A stretch of DNA of 64,000 bases from an uncultured Rhizobiaceae group bacterium (GCA_937930845.1 CALHBJ010000008.1:302762-366761), one strand, 5' to 3'; shown: positions 36,192-45,328, numbered from the stretch's first letter. Numbers and translations: made by a program. The notes: generated from the sequence alone by a model not told the origin.

Positions 36192-36638
36192 ATGACAACG
36201 CGCTTGAGAACCGCCCAGGAACGGCGTGAGGAAATACAGCGCAACGCCAAACAACTTGGCATTGATGACGCCTATGTCTCTGCGCTGGTCGAAGCATTTT
36301 ACCAACGGATACGCGCGGACGATCGCATAAACCACATATTTGCCCGCCGTGTGGGCGATAACTGGGATCCTCATCTGGAAAAAATGAAAGACTTTTGGGC
36401 GTCCGTTGCACTCAACGCCGGCAGATATTCGGGTCAACCTGTTCCCAAACATCAGGCATTAACAGAAGCCCGCCCCGAACATTTTGAAATCTGGCTGGCA
36501 CTGTTTGAGGAAACGCTCAAGGAGACGGCTCCCACACCTGGTGCAATACCCTATTTTATGGAACGGGCATCCAATATCGCCAACAGTTTGCAGATCGCCA
36601 TGTTTGGCACACCCGGCCTGCCCGGCAGCAGGTGGTGA
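36192..36638 (+). CDS. Group III truncated haemoglobin
   Basis: From ATG 36192 a 148-aa globin of the group III truncated type. It has the B/E-helix pattern EAFYQRIRADDRINHIFARRV, KMKDFWASVALNAGRYSG, PVPKHQALTEARPEHFEIWL with the proximal histidine in EHFEIWL, and PYFMERASNIANSLQIA at the C-terminus. These cytoplasmic haem proteins are linked to low-oxygen and nitric-oxide metabolism. It is the first gene of the rightward block leading into the cbb3 oxidase operon and is followed after one base by the next gene. The start excludes 39 extra upstream residues. Confidence 0.88.
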   Translation: MTTRLRTAQERREEIQRNAKQLGIDDAYVSALVEAFYQRIRADDRINHIFARRVGDNWDPHLEKMKDFWASVALNAGRYSGQPVPKHQALTEARPEHFEIWLALFEETLKETAPTPGAIPYFMERASNIANSLQIAMFGTPGLPGSRW

Positions 36639-36639
36639 T

Positions 36640-37083
36640 ATGCTCAACGCATTTCAAAGAGCATTGGCTGGAATTTGGGCAGGCACTGTCGTCGGTGGCT
36701 CGCTGATTGCCGCGCCGGCGAAGTTCACCGTGGACTCCCTTTCCCTGCCTTTGGCTCTTGAAGTGGGTCGTGCACAGTTTTTCTGGCTGGGTTTCGGTGA
36801 GGCTTTCCTATGTGCGTGCCTGTTGGTGTGCGCCCTGTTTTCCAGTCGGGCAAGGCATCGCATTCTCGTCCTGCCCATTGTGGTGTTTGCCGTACAGCGG
36901 CTTTATTTGATGCCAATGCTCAATGCCCGAACAAACGAAATCATTGCCGGTGTTGCGGTTCCACCGAGTTCTTTGCATCTTGTTTATGTTGCACTGGAAA
37001 TTATCAAAATAGCTCTGCTTTGCCTGTTCGCTATGGGCGGCTTAAACAACACACGAGGTCAAAACCATGTCAGTCAATCGTAG
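36640..37083 (+). CDS. Small four-helix membrane protein
   Basis: A 147-aa protein with four hydrophobic helices (GIWAGTVVGGSLIAAPAKF, FFWLGFGEAFLCACLLVC, ILVLPIVVFAVQRLYLM, VYVALEIIKIALLCLFAMGG). The layout resembles small DUF4149-like integral proteins; I am not certain of the family. The ATG follows the haemoglobin stop by 1 nt (TGATATG junction), so the longer frame starting at 36484 inside the haemoglobin gene is rejected. Its tail overlaps the DUF1971 gene by 17 bp. Presumed role in the same low-oxygen/NO response, from context only. Confidence 0.7.
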   Translation: MLNAFQRALAGIWAGTVVGGSLIAAPAKFTVDSLSLPLALEVGRAQFFWLGFGEAFLCACLLVCALFSSRARHRILVLPIVVFAVQRLYLMPMLNARTNEIIAGVAVPPSSLHLVYVALEIIKIALLCLFAMGGLNNTRGQNHVSQS

Positions 37084-37351
37084 CCTGCCGGAAGGTGTTG
37101 AGAAATACGGGCAGTCACCGCATTTCACAGCGGGGAAAGTGCCTGAAAGCTTAAAACAGGCGCACAGCACGAAAGACGGCACCTATGCGCGCCTTGTCGT
37201 CACTGCAGGAGAAGTTCAATATTTTCTTGTGGGGGAAAAGACACCGGTTTCGACGATCACGGCTGGCGACAAATTTGTCATATTGCCAACGGAAGAACAT
37301 TTCATTCAGGTAACCGATGACGCAGAGTTCTTTTTGGAATTCTGCCGATAG
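37067..37351 (+). CDS. DUF1971 cupin-like protein
   Basis: A 94-aa protein with the DUF1971 pattern: LPEGVEKYGQSPHFTAGKVPESL, an HSTKDGTYARLVV strand and the ending EEHFIQVTDDAEFFLEFCR. This small cupin-like domain is found alone or at the N-terminus of TehB-related proteins, and often next to nitrite/nitric-oxide response genes. Biochemical function is not established. It overlaps the preceding membrane-protein gene by 17 bp and lies 78 bp before ccoN. Confidence 0.75.
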   Translation: MSVNRSLPEGVEKYGQSPHFTAGKVPESLKQAHSTKDGTYARLVVTAGEVQYFLVGEKTPVSTITAGDKFVILPTEEHFIQVTDDAEFFLEFCR

Positions 37352-37429
37352 GGGCGCAGGCTAGAAATTGCCGGCTCTGCTGCAGTTTAGTTGAGTGAAC
37401 GCGCCGCCAGAACTAATAAGGACGATACC

Positions 37430-39070
37430 ATGATTTCACAGCTCACACGCGACGAACGTTCCTCGGCAATGTACCTGAGTGGTTTGCTTGTGTTGTTTGG
37501 TGGGTTCCTGGCAATTGCCGGGCGCAATGATGTTCTTGGCTGGCACGGTGCCATGCTGGTGTTTTCCGGCGCCATATTGCTGTTTGCTCTCATAAGCCGG
37601 TTCTATGATGACGAACCTGCTCGCGAAAGTCGCCATGAATATTATGACGACCCGACAAAGTTTGGCGTTGTCGTTGCCATGATTTGGCTGGTCTTTGCCA
37701 CTTTTGTGGGAGATTGGGTGGCCTGGCTGCTGGTTTTTCCAGAGGCCACATTTGACGCTGGATGGTCAAGCTTTGGCAGGTTGCGGCCGGTCCACACAAC
37801 TGGTGTGATTTTCGGGTTTGGCGGCAACGCGCTGATCGCCACGTCTTTCCATGTTCTTCAACGCACATCGCGCGCGCGGTTGGCTGGCTCCGTGTCGCCG
37901 TGGGTTGTCCTCATCGGCTTTAACCTGTTCTGCATCATGGCTGTCACGGGATATATGTTCGGCATCACGGCATCCAAGGAATATGCCGAACCCGAATGGT
38001 ATGCAGACTTGTTTCTCGTGGTGATCTGGGTCGTCTATTTTGTACTCTATGTCCGCACCCTCGCCAGACGTCAGGAGCCGCATATCTATGTGGCCAACTG
38101 GTATTTCATGGCCTTCATTCTGGTGGTGGCCATCCTGCACATCATCAATAATCTGGCTGTTCCCGTGTCACTGGGTCATGCCAAAAGCTATTCCCTCTTT
38201 TCCGGCGTTCAAGATGCCATGACGCAGTGGTGGTACGGCCACAACGCTGTTGCCTTTTTCCTGACATCGGGTTTTCTGGGCATGTTGTATTATTATCTGC
38301 CGCGCAGAGCCGGGCGCCCGATCTATTCCTATCGCATGTCGATCATCAGTTTTTGGGGCATCACATTCCTCTACATGTGGGCGGGTTCACATCACCTTCA
38401 TTACACCGCACTGCCCCATTGGGTTCAAAACCTGGGTATGACTTTCTCCATTATTCTTGTGGTTCCCTCCTGGGCATCGGCAGGCAATGCCCTGCTCACC
38501 CTGAACGGGGCGTGGGAGAAAGTGCGGGATGATGCAACCTTGCGCTTCATGTTTGTGGCCGCTGTTTTCTATGGCCTGTCGACATTCGAGGGGTCGTTCA
38601 TGGCAATACGGCCCGTCAATTCACTGTCCCACTATACCGACTGGACCGTGGGCCATGTGCACGCGGGTGCGCTGGGCTGGGTGGCCATGATCACCTTTGG
38701 CGCTTTCTACACGCTTGTGCCCATGCTGTGGAACCGGGAGCGCATGTATTCAAGCCGCCTGATCGAGGCACATTTCTGGTTGGCCCTGTCCGGAACAGTT
38801 ATTTACGTCTTCTCCATGTGGAATTCTGGCATCATTCAAGGGCTGATGTGGCGTGCTTATGCCGAGAACGGCACGCTGGCCTACTCGTTCATGGATTCTG
38901 TTGATGCCATGGCCCCCTATTATGTCGCCCGGGCTGTTGGCGGGTTCCTGTTTTTCCTTGGCGGTGTCATCGGCCTCTATAATATCTGGAAAACCATCAA
39001 GATGCCTGCGCAAGCGCATACACCAATTTACGATCTGCCCCCTGTGGTCGACGTCGAGCCAGCGGAGTAA
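37430..39070 (+). CDS. ccoN: cbb3-type cytochrome c oxidase subunit I
   Basis: A 546-aa haem-copper oxidase subunit. The ATG at 37430 has AAGGA at correct spacing; a TTG start at 37391 is less likely. Ligand histidines visible are the low-spin haem pair (SFHVLQRTSRARL and DWTVGHVHAGALGW), the CuB histidines (WWYGHNAVAFFLT and GSHHLHYTALPHW) and the high-spin haem region. About twelve or more transmembrane helices are present, with a short N-terminal extension. It is the catalytic subunit of the high-affinity terminal oxidase used at low oxygen and the first gene of ccoNOQP. Confidence 0.96.
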   Translation: MISQLTRDERSSAMYLSGLLVLFGGFLAIAGRNDVLGWHGAMLVFSGAILLFALISRFYDDEPARESRHEYYDDPTKFGVVVAMIWLVFATFVGDWVAWLLVFPEATFDAGWSSFGRLRPVHTTGVIFGFGGNALIATSFHVLQRTSRARLAGSVSPWVVLIGFNLFCIMAVTGYMFGITASKEYAEPEWYADLFLVVIWVVYFVLYVRTLARRQEPHIYVANWYFMAFILVVAILHIINNLAVPVSLGHAKSYSLFSGVQDAMTQWWYGHNAVAFFLTSGFLGMLYYYLPRRAGRPIYSYRMSIISFWGITFLYMWAGSHHLHYTALPHWVQNLGMTFSIILVVPSWASAGNALLTLNGAWEKVRDDATLRFMFVAAVFYGLSTFEGSFMAIRPVNSLSHYTDWTVGHVHAGALGWVAMITFGAFYTLVPMLWNRERMYSSRLIEAHFWLALSGTVIYVFSMWNSGIIQGLMWRAYAENGTLAYSFMDSVDAMAPYYVARAVGGFLFFLGGVIGLYNIWKTIKMPAQAHTPIYDLPPVVDVEPAE

Positions 39071-39075
39071 TCGCC

Positions 39076-39831
39076 ATGTTGGACAAACACGCAAAACTGG
39101 AACGCAACGCGCTGGCATTCGTCTTCGCCATTATATTCGTGGCGTCGATTGGTGGGATTGTCGAAATCGCTCCCCTGTTCACAATCGATGAAACGGTGGA
39201 GGAAGTGGAAGATATGCGCGTCTACACGCCACTGGAGGTTGCCGGGCGCAACATATACATCCGCGAAGGATGTTATGCCTGCCACTCACAGATGATCCGC
39301 ACATTGCAGGACGAGGTGGAGCGTTATGGCCCCTATTCATTGGCGGTGGAATCACAATATGATCACCCCATGCTTTGGGGATCGAAGCGCACCGGCCCGG
39401 ATCTTGCCCGTGTTGGTGAGAAATTCTCGGACGCTTGGCATGTGGCCCATCTGATCAATCCGCGCAATGTGGTGCCATCATCGGTCATGCCTTCCTACGC
39501 ATGGTTGATGCGCAATACGCTAAAATATGAAGATATGGGATTGCACCTTTCTGCCTTGAGGAAGGTTGGTGTCCCCTATAGCGACGAGATGATCGAAAAT
39601 GCGGCGCAGGATACTTATGGCCAGGCCAGACCGGGATCAGAACGGGCGGACGCATTTGTTGAGCGCTATGGCGAGGAATCAAATGTGAGCCTGTTTGATG
39701 GCGATCCAGACCGGATTACCGAAATGGATGCTCTGGTTGCCTATTTGCAGATTCTGGGGCGCTTGACCGATGTTGCTCACCAGTCATCCGACTCGGCGCA
39801 ACAAACGACCAGCACGGGAAGCGGAGATTAA
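39076..39831 (+). CDS. ccoO: cbb3-type oxidase monohaem cytochrome c subunit
   Basis: A 251-aa protein with one N-terminal membrane anchor (ALAFVFAIIFVASIGGIVEIAPL), typical CcoO sequence YTPLEVAGRNIYIREGCYACHSQMIRT with the CxxCH haem site at residues 66-70, and axial methionine candidates in VVPSSVMPSYAWL. It passes electrons to CcoN. It starts 5 nt after ccoN and ends 3 nt before ccoQ. Confidence 0.96.
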   Translation: MLDKHAKLERNALAFVFAIIFVASIGGIVEIAPLFTIDETVEEVEDMRVYTPLEVAGRNIYIREGCYACHSQMIRTLQDEVERYGPYSLAVESQYDHPMLWGSKRTGPDLARVGEKFSDAWHVAHLINPRNVVPSSVMPSYAWLMRNTLKYEDMGLHLSALRKVGVPYSDEMIENAAQDTYGQARPGSERADAFVERYGEESNVSLFDGDPDRITEMDALVAYLQILGRLTDVAHQSSDSAQQTTSTGSGD

Positions 39832-39834
39832 GAG

Positions 39835-40005
39835 ATGGAATTTGATCACAATTTCTTTGTCGGTTTCGCAAAATCCTATGGCCTGTTTTACATGATGGCT
39901 TTCTTCTTTGGGGCTGTCATCTATGCCTATTGGCCCTCCAACCAGGAAAAGTTTGATCACGCTGCAAAGAGTATCCTGGAAGAAGATAAGGTTGTTCAAA
40001 AATGA
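39835..40005 (+). CDS. ccoQ: cbb3-type oxidase small subunit CcoQ
   Basis: A 56-aa single-helix protein, MEFDHNFFVGFAKSYGLFYM at the start, then a hydrophobic segment ending YAYWPSNQEKFDHAAKSIL. Position between ccoO and ccoP, one transmembrane segment, and the YWP-N-x-x-FD motif after the helix identify it as CcoQ, which stabilises the complex. Its stop overlaps the ccoP start by 4 bp (ATGA). GAGATTAAGAG lies before the ATG. Confidence 0.93.
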   Translation: MEFDHNFFVGFAKSYGLFYMMAFFFGAVIYAYWPSNQEKFDHAAKSILEEDKVVQK

Positions 40006-40883
40006 CCAAACCGGAACGCGATCCCTATACCGGCCTGATGACGACCGGACACGAATGGAACGGCATTAAGGAACTGAAGACGCCGATTCCCAGACCGGTT
40101 AAATTCTTCCTGGCGCTTACCATTTTGGTATCAGTTCTTTTTTGGGTGCTGTTTCCCACCTGGCCTTACGGTTCCGGGTATACCAAAGGGATTCTCAATA
40201 TCGACCAACGCCAGTTGGTGGCAGAAGATTTGAGCCGATCAGCCGCGTTGCGCGCATCCTGGGAGGAAAAATTTTCAACCACGGACTTGGCCGCGCTGGA
40301 AGCCGATGCGGACGCAATGACATTTGTGCGCTCCCATGGTGCCCGATTGTTCAAGGACAATTGCGCCGCCTGCCACGGCACCGACGCGGCTGGCGGACCT
40401 GGGTTCCCAAGTCTGGTTGATGATCAATGGCTCTGGGGCGGTGAATCTGAAACCATTCTTGAGACGCTCAAAGTGGGTATAAATACAAGGCACGAAGATA
40501 CGCGCAACGCGGAGATGCTGGCATTTGGCGATCAGGGACTGCTTGACGCCGATCAGATTCGTGCCCTGACATCTTATGTTGTTTCCCTGTCACGCGCGGA
40601 TGAGCTGAGTGAAAAGAGCGTTGCTCAACTGCCCCAGGGCAAAGAGCTCTTTGCAGAAAATTGCGCCTCCTGCCACGGTGAAACAGGCAAGGGGCTTCGC
40701 GATGTGGGCGCACCAAACCTGACTGATGACTACTGGATTTACGGCGGCGATGTGGACACGATCCGTGCGACGCTCCGACATGGTCGAAAAGGTGTGATGC
40801 CCTTTTGGGACCAACGGCTGAACGAGGCGGATCTGCGTCTCTTGACCCTTTATGTGCGTGACATTGGGGCACAAACTAAATGA
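40002..40883 (+). CDS. ccoP: cbb3-type oxidase dihaem cytochrome c subunit
   Basis: A 293-aa protein with the CcoP N-terminus (TGHEWNGIKELKTPIPR), one membrane helix (FFLALTILVSVLFWVLF) then YGSGYTKGILNIDQR. Two class I cytochrome c domains follow, with haem sites CAACH (121-125) and CASCH (near 220). Methionine ligands are likely in the NAEMLAFGD and GVMPFWDQRL segments. It receives electrons from periplasmic cytochrome c. It overlaps ccoQ by 4 bp and the next small gene by 4 bp. Confidence 0.96.
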   Translation: MTKPERDPYTGLMTTGHEWNGIKELKTPIPRPVKFFLALTILVSVLFWVLFPTWPYGSGYTKGILNIDQRQLVAEDLSRSAALRASWEEKFSTTDLAALEADADAMTFVRSHGARLFKDNCAACHGTDAAGGPGFPSLVDDQWLWGGESETILETLKVGINTRHEDTRNAEMLAFGDQGLLDADQIRALTSYVVSLSRADELSEKSVAQLPQGKELFAENCASCHGETGKGLRDVGAPNLTDDYWIYGGDVDTIRATLRHGRKGVMPFWDQRLNEADLRLLTLYVRDIGAQTK

Positions 40884-41098
40884 GCGAAATGGCCACCAAT
40901 GTCGGGAAAAGCAAATCCAGATTGGCCACCAAACCGGTGGTCTGGATTTCTTTGGCTGCGGTTCTGGTGGCTGGATTGATCGTGGCAAACATTCACTTGG
41001 TGTTCGTCGCGGTTTCTTCTCAGCCAGGCTGCGTCCCCCATGATAAAATTGCCGACAAGGCCACCGCGCAATTGCGCGCCGCGAAGTCCGGATGTTGA
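40880..41098 (+). CDS. 72-aa single-helix membrane protein in cco operon
   Basis: I do not recognise a family. A polar N-terminus is followed by one hydrophobic helix (VVWISLAAVLVAGLIVANIHLVFVAV split at mid) and a short outside tail ending with cysteines at SQPGCVPH and KSGC. It overlaps ccoP by 4 bp and is followed 15 bp later by the DUF2189 gene, so it is certainly in the operon. It occupies the place where ccoG and ccoH usually lie. The two tail cysteines might bind copper or be disulfide-linked. An assembly role is inference. Confidence 0.72.
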   Translation: MSEMATNVGKSKSRLATKPVVWISLAAVLVAGLIVANIHLVFVAVSSQPGCVPHDKIADKATAQLRAAKSGC

Positions 41099-41113
41099 GA
41101 AAGGGAAAAGAAA

Positions 41114-41932
41114 ATGACTGATGTCATCACCGCCATGGAACCACCACTGCGCCCGGAATTTCATCGCGACCTGCCTCTTAGTGCGCCCCTCACCTGGCTG
41201 AAACGCGGCGTTCAGGACACGTTCAAATTTCCCGCCAGCAGTCTGGCCTATGGTTTCGTCGTCTTTCTCATATCAATGGTGACCGTGGGCGGATTGTTTC
41301 AGTTTGGATATGATTTCATCCTGCTGCCAGCGCTTTCCGGCTTCATGGTAATGGGCCCTGCGATTGCCGTTGGACTTTATGAAAAAAGCCAGCAAATGAT
41401 AGCCGGCGAGAAGCCCAGGCTCATCGACATGATTATGGTTCATGCGCGCTCGCCGGGCCAAATTCTGTTTATCGGCGTTGTCCTCATGCTGGTGGTCATG
41501 CTGTGGCTGCGTGCCGCATTCCTTCTCTATGCTTTGTTTTTTGGCATGATACCGTTTTCCGGATTTGATCAGGTTATATCGAGCGTGTTTACCACGCCCC
41601 ATGGTTGGGGATTGTTGGTGGTCGGCACGGCAACCGGTGGACTGTTTGCAGCATTCTCGTTTGCGATTAGCGCATTTTCAATTCCCATGCTGATGCATGA
41701 GCGCAAGGATGCCTTGACCGCTATGGGAGTCAGCATGGCCATGGCCTGGGCGAACAAGAAACTGGCCGTCATCTGGGGGGCGATCGTTGTGGCGTTGTTT
41801 GCGGTTTGTATTTTAACCGCATTGGTTGGTTTGATTGTGATCTTTCCCATACTGGGCCACGCAACATGGCATGCCTATCTGGCGCTGCGCGGTGATGAAA
41901 TGAAAGCGGCTTCGAACTCTTCTGAAAGTTGA
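41114..41932 (+). CDS. DUF2189 integral membrane protein
   Basis: A 272-aa protein with about six transmembrane helices and the DUF2189 pattern: APLTWLKRGVQDTF near the N-terminus, GFMVMGPAIAVGLYEKSQQM, SAFSIPMLMHERKDALTAMG and FPILGHATWHAYLAL. Such genes recur beside cytochrome oxidase operons in alphaproteobacteria, but no activity is known. It lies between ccoP and ccoI on the same transcript, 4 nt before the ccoI start. AGAAAGGGAAAAG precedes the ATG. Confidence 0.82.
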   Translation: MTDVITAMEPPLRPEFHRDLPLSAPLTWLKRGVQDTFKFPASSLAYGFVVFLISMVTVGGLFQFGYDFILLPALSGFMVMGPAIAVGLYEKSQQMIAGEKPRLIDMIMVHARSPGQILFIGVVLMLVVMLWLRAAFLLYALFFGMIPFSGFDQVISSVFTTPHGWGLLVVGTATGGLFAAFSFAISAFSIPMLMHERKDALTAMGVSMAMAWANKKLAVIWGAIVVALFAVCILTALVGLIVIFPILGHATWHAYLALRGDEMKAASNSSES

Positions 41933-41936
41933 ACAG

Positions 41937-44129
41937 ATGGCGATTGATGATCGCGATATCGTCCTGGCCAGTAACCCACTTGCCGATGGACAATTGCGGT
42001 TGGAGCTTTCGGTTCCAGGGGTTCATTGCGGTGGGTGTATTCATAAAATTGAATCGACACTTTCCCAGATCACCAATGTAACATCAGCTCGGGTCAACCT
42101 CTCTACCAAGCGACTGACGGTACAATATCAAAACAGGGATGCGCCTCCGGCTATTGGTGCGGCGCTGGAAAAACTCGGGTTTGACGCACATTTGAGCGGC
42201 CCAGCCGAAGTCAAGTCCAACACGGCTGTTAGATCCATGCTCAAAGCCCTGGCGGTTGCTGCCTTCGCTGCCATGAATATCATGATGTTGTCTGTGGCCG
42301 TTTGGGCCGGAGCCGACAGCGACACACGCCAGCTGTTTCATCTGATCTCGGCCTTTATCGCTTTTCCAGCACTCGTCTATAGCGGGCGTGTGTTCTATCT
42401 CAGCGCCTGGAAAGCTGTGCGGCACGGAACAACCAACATGGATGTGCCGATCTCAATTGGCCTGATCATCACCTATGCCATGAGCCTTTATGATACCGTC
42501 ACTGGGGGTGAACACGCCTATTTTGATGCAGCGACAATGTTGCTGTTCTTTCTACTGATTGGCCGGACCCTGGATTACATGATGCGCGAACGGGCACACT
42601 CCGCCATCAACGGATTGCAAAAACTCATTCCGCTCGGTGTGGACCATATCCGCCAGGACAACACCGTTGTGCACATATCAACTGACCAGATTGAGCCGGG
42701 CATGCTCCTGCAACTGGCGGCCGGTGATCGCATTCCGGTCAACGGCATTGTCGAAAGTGGCCGCTCCGATATTGACCTGTCATTGGTGAGCGGCGAGAGC
42801 GAACCCGTTCATGTACATCGGGGCAGTTCGCTCGTCTCTGGCGCCTTGAACCTTACCGGGCCATTCATATTGCGCGCATCAGCTCCAGCAAGCGGTTCTT
42901 ACCTGGCGGACATGATACGTTTGATGGAACGGGCTGAGCAATCACGCAGCGGATATACAAGGCTGGCAGACCGTTTTGCAGCACTCTATGCGCCATTGGT
43001 TCATCTAACCGCATTGATCGCCTTTGGGTTTTGGATGTTCTTCACAGGAGACCCTCACCACGCCCTCACGATTGCCGTGAGTGTGCTGATCATCACCTGC
43101 CCTTGCGCATTGGCGCTTGCGGTTCCCATGGTGCAGATCACCGCCGCCCGGCGACTGTTTGATGCCGGGATTTTGATCAAGGACGGCTCCGCTCTGGAAA
43201 GGCTCAATGAGATTGGCTCGGTTATCTTCGACAAGACCGGAACCCTGACTTCCGGTGAACTTAGTCTGCTGAACGGAAATCAAATTGATGAACATGAAAT
43301 GCTGATCGCGGCCTCGCTTGCTGCCGGTTCGCGCCATCCCTATGCCCGCTCTATCTCGGCATATTGGCGCAAACAATCGGACACTGTTCTGCAGGTTCAG
43401 GAGGCTGCCGAAGTGGCCGGGTCCGGACTGGAAGGCTGCATCGACGGTCATCGCTATCGCCTGGGCCGCAATGAATGGGCGAGCGAGTGCGCTACGAACC
43501 AAACAACAAAATCAGCGCGCGGCTCCGTCCTGACACGAGAAGGACAGATCATCGCAGAGTTTGATTTTGAAGATGGATTGAGGCCAGAAAGCCTGGAAGT
43601 CGTCCATGAACTTCGGCGACACGGCCTGCCTTTGACAATCCTCTCGGGAGACGCGAAGGAAAATGTCTCTCAAGTGGCAGCGGAACTTGGCGTTGACGAT
43701 TATCACTGGGGAATGTTGCCGGATGAAAAGCTTCGGGCAATTGAAACCGCAAATTTTGACGGCCAAAAGCCCTTGATGGTTGGAGACGGAATCAATGATG
43801 CCGCAGCACTGGCTGCTGCCCATGTGTCCATCGCGCCCGCATCAACTACCGATGTGGGCCGCGCCGCTGCGGACATTGTCCTGCTCAAAAACAGCCTGAT
43901 CGATATCCTCACTGCGATAAGGATCGCAAAGGCCTCCAAGAAACTGATTCATCAGAATATGAGTTTTGCCGTTCTATATAATCTCATTGCCATTCCGTTC
44001 GCATTCCTTGGCTATATCTCTCCACTCTATGCCGCGATTGCCATGTCGACCTCGTCCATCGTCGTGGTCATGAACGCCATGCGATTGAACAATTCAAAAG
44101 CGGAAAAACAGACCCGGGTACACGCATGA
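41937..44129 (+). CDS. ccoI: Copper-translocating P1B-type ATPase for cbb3 oxidase assembly (FixI/CcoI)
   Basis: A 730-aa P-type ATPase. The N-terminal heavy-metal domain contains GVHCGGCIHKIE. Eight or so transmembrane helices follow, with the CPCALALAVP metal-transport motif. Phosphorylation site is DKTGTLTSGE and the hinge motif is GDGINDAAAL. It exports or delivers Cu(I) for the CuB centre of CcoN. It is translationally coupled to ccoS by a 4-bp overlap (ATGA). Confidence 0.95.
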   Translation: MAIDDRDIVLASNPLADGQLRLELSVPGVHCGGCIHKIESTLSQITNVTSARVNLSTKRLTVQYQNRDAPPAIGAALEKLGFDAHLSGPAEVKSNTAVRSMLKALAVAAFAAMNIMMLSVAVWAGADSDTRQLFHLISAFIAFPALVYSGRVFYLSAWKAVRHGTTNMDVPISIGLIITYAMSLYDTVTGGEHAYFDAATMLLFFLLIGRTLDYMMRERAHSAINGLQKLIPLGVDHIRQDNTVVHISTDQIEPGMLLQLAAGDRIPVNGIVESGRSDIDLSLVSGESEPVHVHRGSSLVSGALNLTGPFILRASAPASGSYLADMIRLMERAEQSRSGYTRLADRFAALYAPLVHLTALIAFGFWMFFTGDPHHALTIAVSVLIITCPCALALAVPMVQITAARRLFDAGILIKDGSALERLNEIGSVIFDKTGTLTSGELSLLNGNQIDEHEMLIAASLAAGSRHPYARSISAYWRKQSDTVLQVQEAAEVAGSGLEGCIDGHRYRLGRNEWASECATNQTTKSARGSVLTREGQIIAEFDFEDGLRPESLEVVHELRRHGLPLTILSGDAKENVSQVAAELGVDDYHWGMLPDEKLRAIETANFDGQKPLMVGDGINDAAALAAAHVSIAPASTTDVGRAAADIVLLKNSLIDILTAIRIAKASKKLIHQNMSFAVLYNLIAIPFAFLGYISPLYAAIAMSTSSIVVVMNAMRLNNSKAEKQTRVHA

Positions 44130-44287
44130 CCAACAGCTATCTGTTTTTGATTCCGATATCGCTGGTGCTTGGTGGCGCTGGATTGGCCGCTTTTTTCTGG
44201 TGTTTGAAAACCAACCAGTATGAAGACCTTGAGGGCGCTGCAGAACGCATATTGTTTGATGATCCTGAAAAGCAAGATTCACTCTAA
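44126..44287 (+). CDS. ccoS: cbb3 oxidase maturation protein CcoS
   Basis: A 53-aa protein: one N-terminal helix (FLIPISLVLGGAGLAAFFW) followed by the CcoS signature QYEDLEGAAERILFDD. It overlaps the ccoI stop (ATGA). CcoS is needed for cofactor insertion into CcoN. It is the last gene of the rightward operon, facing fdxA 23 bp away. Confidence 0.93.
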   Translation: MTNSYLFLIPISLVLGGAGLAAFFWCLKTNQYEDLEGAAERILFDDPEKQDSL

Positions 44288-44310
44288 CGCACCACACGGG
44301 CAACGCACTG

Positions 44311-44649
44311 TCAGTCGCCCTCTCCAGGTTCGGGGGAAAAATCTGCCAGCTTGCCAGCTTTGCCATTGAGTTCGTCGGCGTTGGGAAACGGCTCGCGCTT
44401 TTGAATGATGTTTGGCCAGATTTCAGAATATTTCGCATTCAACGCCAGCAAAGCTGGTGTTGCTTCGGGATCGGCATCGCTGACGATTGCATCAGCTGGA
44501 CATTCTGGAACGCAGACACCGCAATCAATGCACTCGTCAGGATGAATAACCAGCATGTTGTTCCCGTCATAGAAACAGTCGACCGGACAGACCTCAACGC
44601 AGTCGGTATATTTGCAGTTGATGCAGTTTTCGGTCACCACAAATGTCAT
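44311..44649 (-). CDS. fdxA: Seven/eight-iron ferredoxin FdxA
   Basis: A 112-aa ferredoxin with cluster-binding cysteines in [18 protein letters not shown] and [16 protein letters not shown]. The conserved C-terminal helix [14 protein letters not shown] is typical of the FdxA type in proteobacteria. It is a cytoplasmic electron carrier. It is convergent with the cco operon and follows the DUF488 gene in its own direction with a 27-bp gap. Confidence 0.95.
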   Translation of the reverse strand: MTFVVTENCINCKYTDCVEVCPVDCFYDGNNMLVIHPDECIDCGVCVPECPADAIVSDADPEATPALLALNAKYSEIWPNIIQKREPFPNADELNGKAGKLADFSPEPGEGD

Positions 44650-44676
44650 ATTTCGTGCCTGTTCAATTTCTTGAGT

Positions 44677-45081
44677 TTAGGGAGTGCCGGCAGCTTTCGC
44701 CCGTTCAATCAGGTGTTCCCTCAAGACCGCCGCGTGGTTGTGTTCCTGGTTTGCATTGGCGAAAATTAAGCTGACGGCATTCCGTTTGAGCTGATCTTCA
44801 ACAATGGGAACGGCGGCGTTATCCTTCAGTTCGATGAGATATTGCAGGCGAAATTCCGGCCAACGATCAAGGTCTTTGTGATACCAGCGCCTAAGATCAG
44901 TGCTGGGTGCAACATCTTTCACCCATAAGGACAGTTTGGCCCGTTCTTTCGACACACCCCGTGGCCAGAGCCGGTCAACCAGTATTCTTGCCCCATCGGA
45001 TTTCAAAGGCGGCTCATAAATGCGCCGCAGCTTTATCAATTGCTCGATGGGTAAGGGTGCCAGGGCCATCTTCACTTCCAA
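44677..45081 (-). CDS. DUF488 family protein
   Basis: A 134-aa protein with the DUF488 pattern: LKRIY-type start (LRRIYEPPLKSDGARILVDRLWPRGVSKERA), WVKDVAPSTDLRRWYHKDLDRWPEFR and SLIFANANQEHNHAAVLREHL. The VDRLWPRG and W-x-K-x-x-A-P-S motifs are characteristic. The biochemical function is unknown, and relatives occur near redox and NO genes. ATG 45069 (MALAPLPIEQ) is an alternative start. It is probably co-transcribed with fdxA. Confidence 0.82.
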   Translation of the reverse strand: MEVKMALAPLPIEQLIKLRRIYEPPLKSDGARILVDRLWPRGVSKERAKLSLWVKDVAPSTDLRRWYHKDLDRWPEFRLQYLIELKDNAAVPIVEDQLKRNAVSLIFANANQEHNHAAVLREHLIERAKAAGTP

Positions 45082-45241
45082 AAATCATGCGCACGCACGA
45101 TGGCTTCACACTGGGTGTTTAAAAATACGCAAGGCACTGTTTAAACCAACCGCATGTTTTCGTGTTTTCGCCCAATGCTGCGTGCGCAATTGCACCCAAT
45201 GCATGCCGATTGAATTATCCGGCGCGGTAATTTCACTATAT

Positions 45242-45260
45242 GATATATATTTTATATATC
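45242..45260. promoter_or_regulatory. AT-rich palindrome near DUF488/fdxA promoter
   Basis: GATATATA (45242-45249) and TATATATC (45253-45260) form a perfect 8-3-8 inverted repeat, 161 bp upstream of the DUF488 start and 69 bp past the end of the Rrf2-regulator gene. It is a plausible dimer-binding operator; the most obvious candidate binder is the Rrf2 protein next door. Its low complexity means chance is possible. Confidence 0.35.
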
Positions 45261-45328
45261 TATTTGTTCAAGAGTCAATCGCCGCCGGATTGCATTTCAA
45301 TGTTCATACTGCTGACATTACCGGTGGT

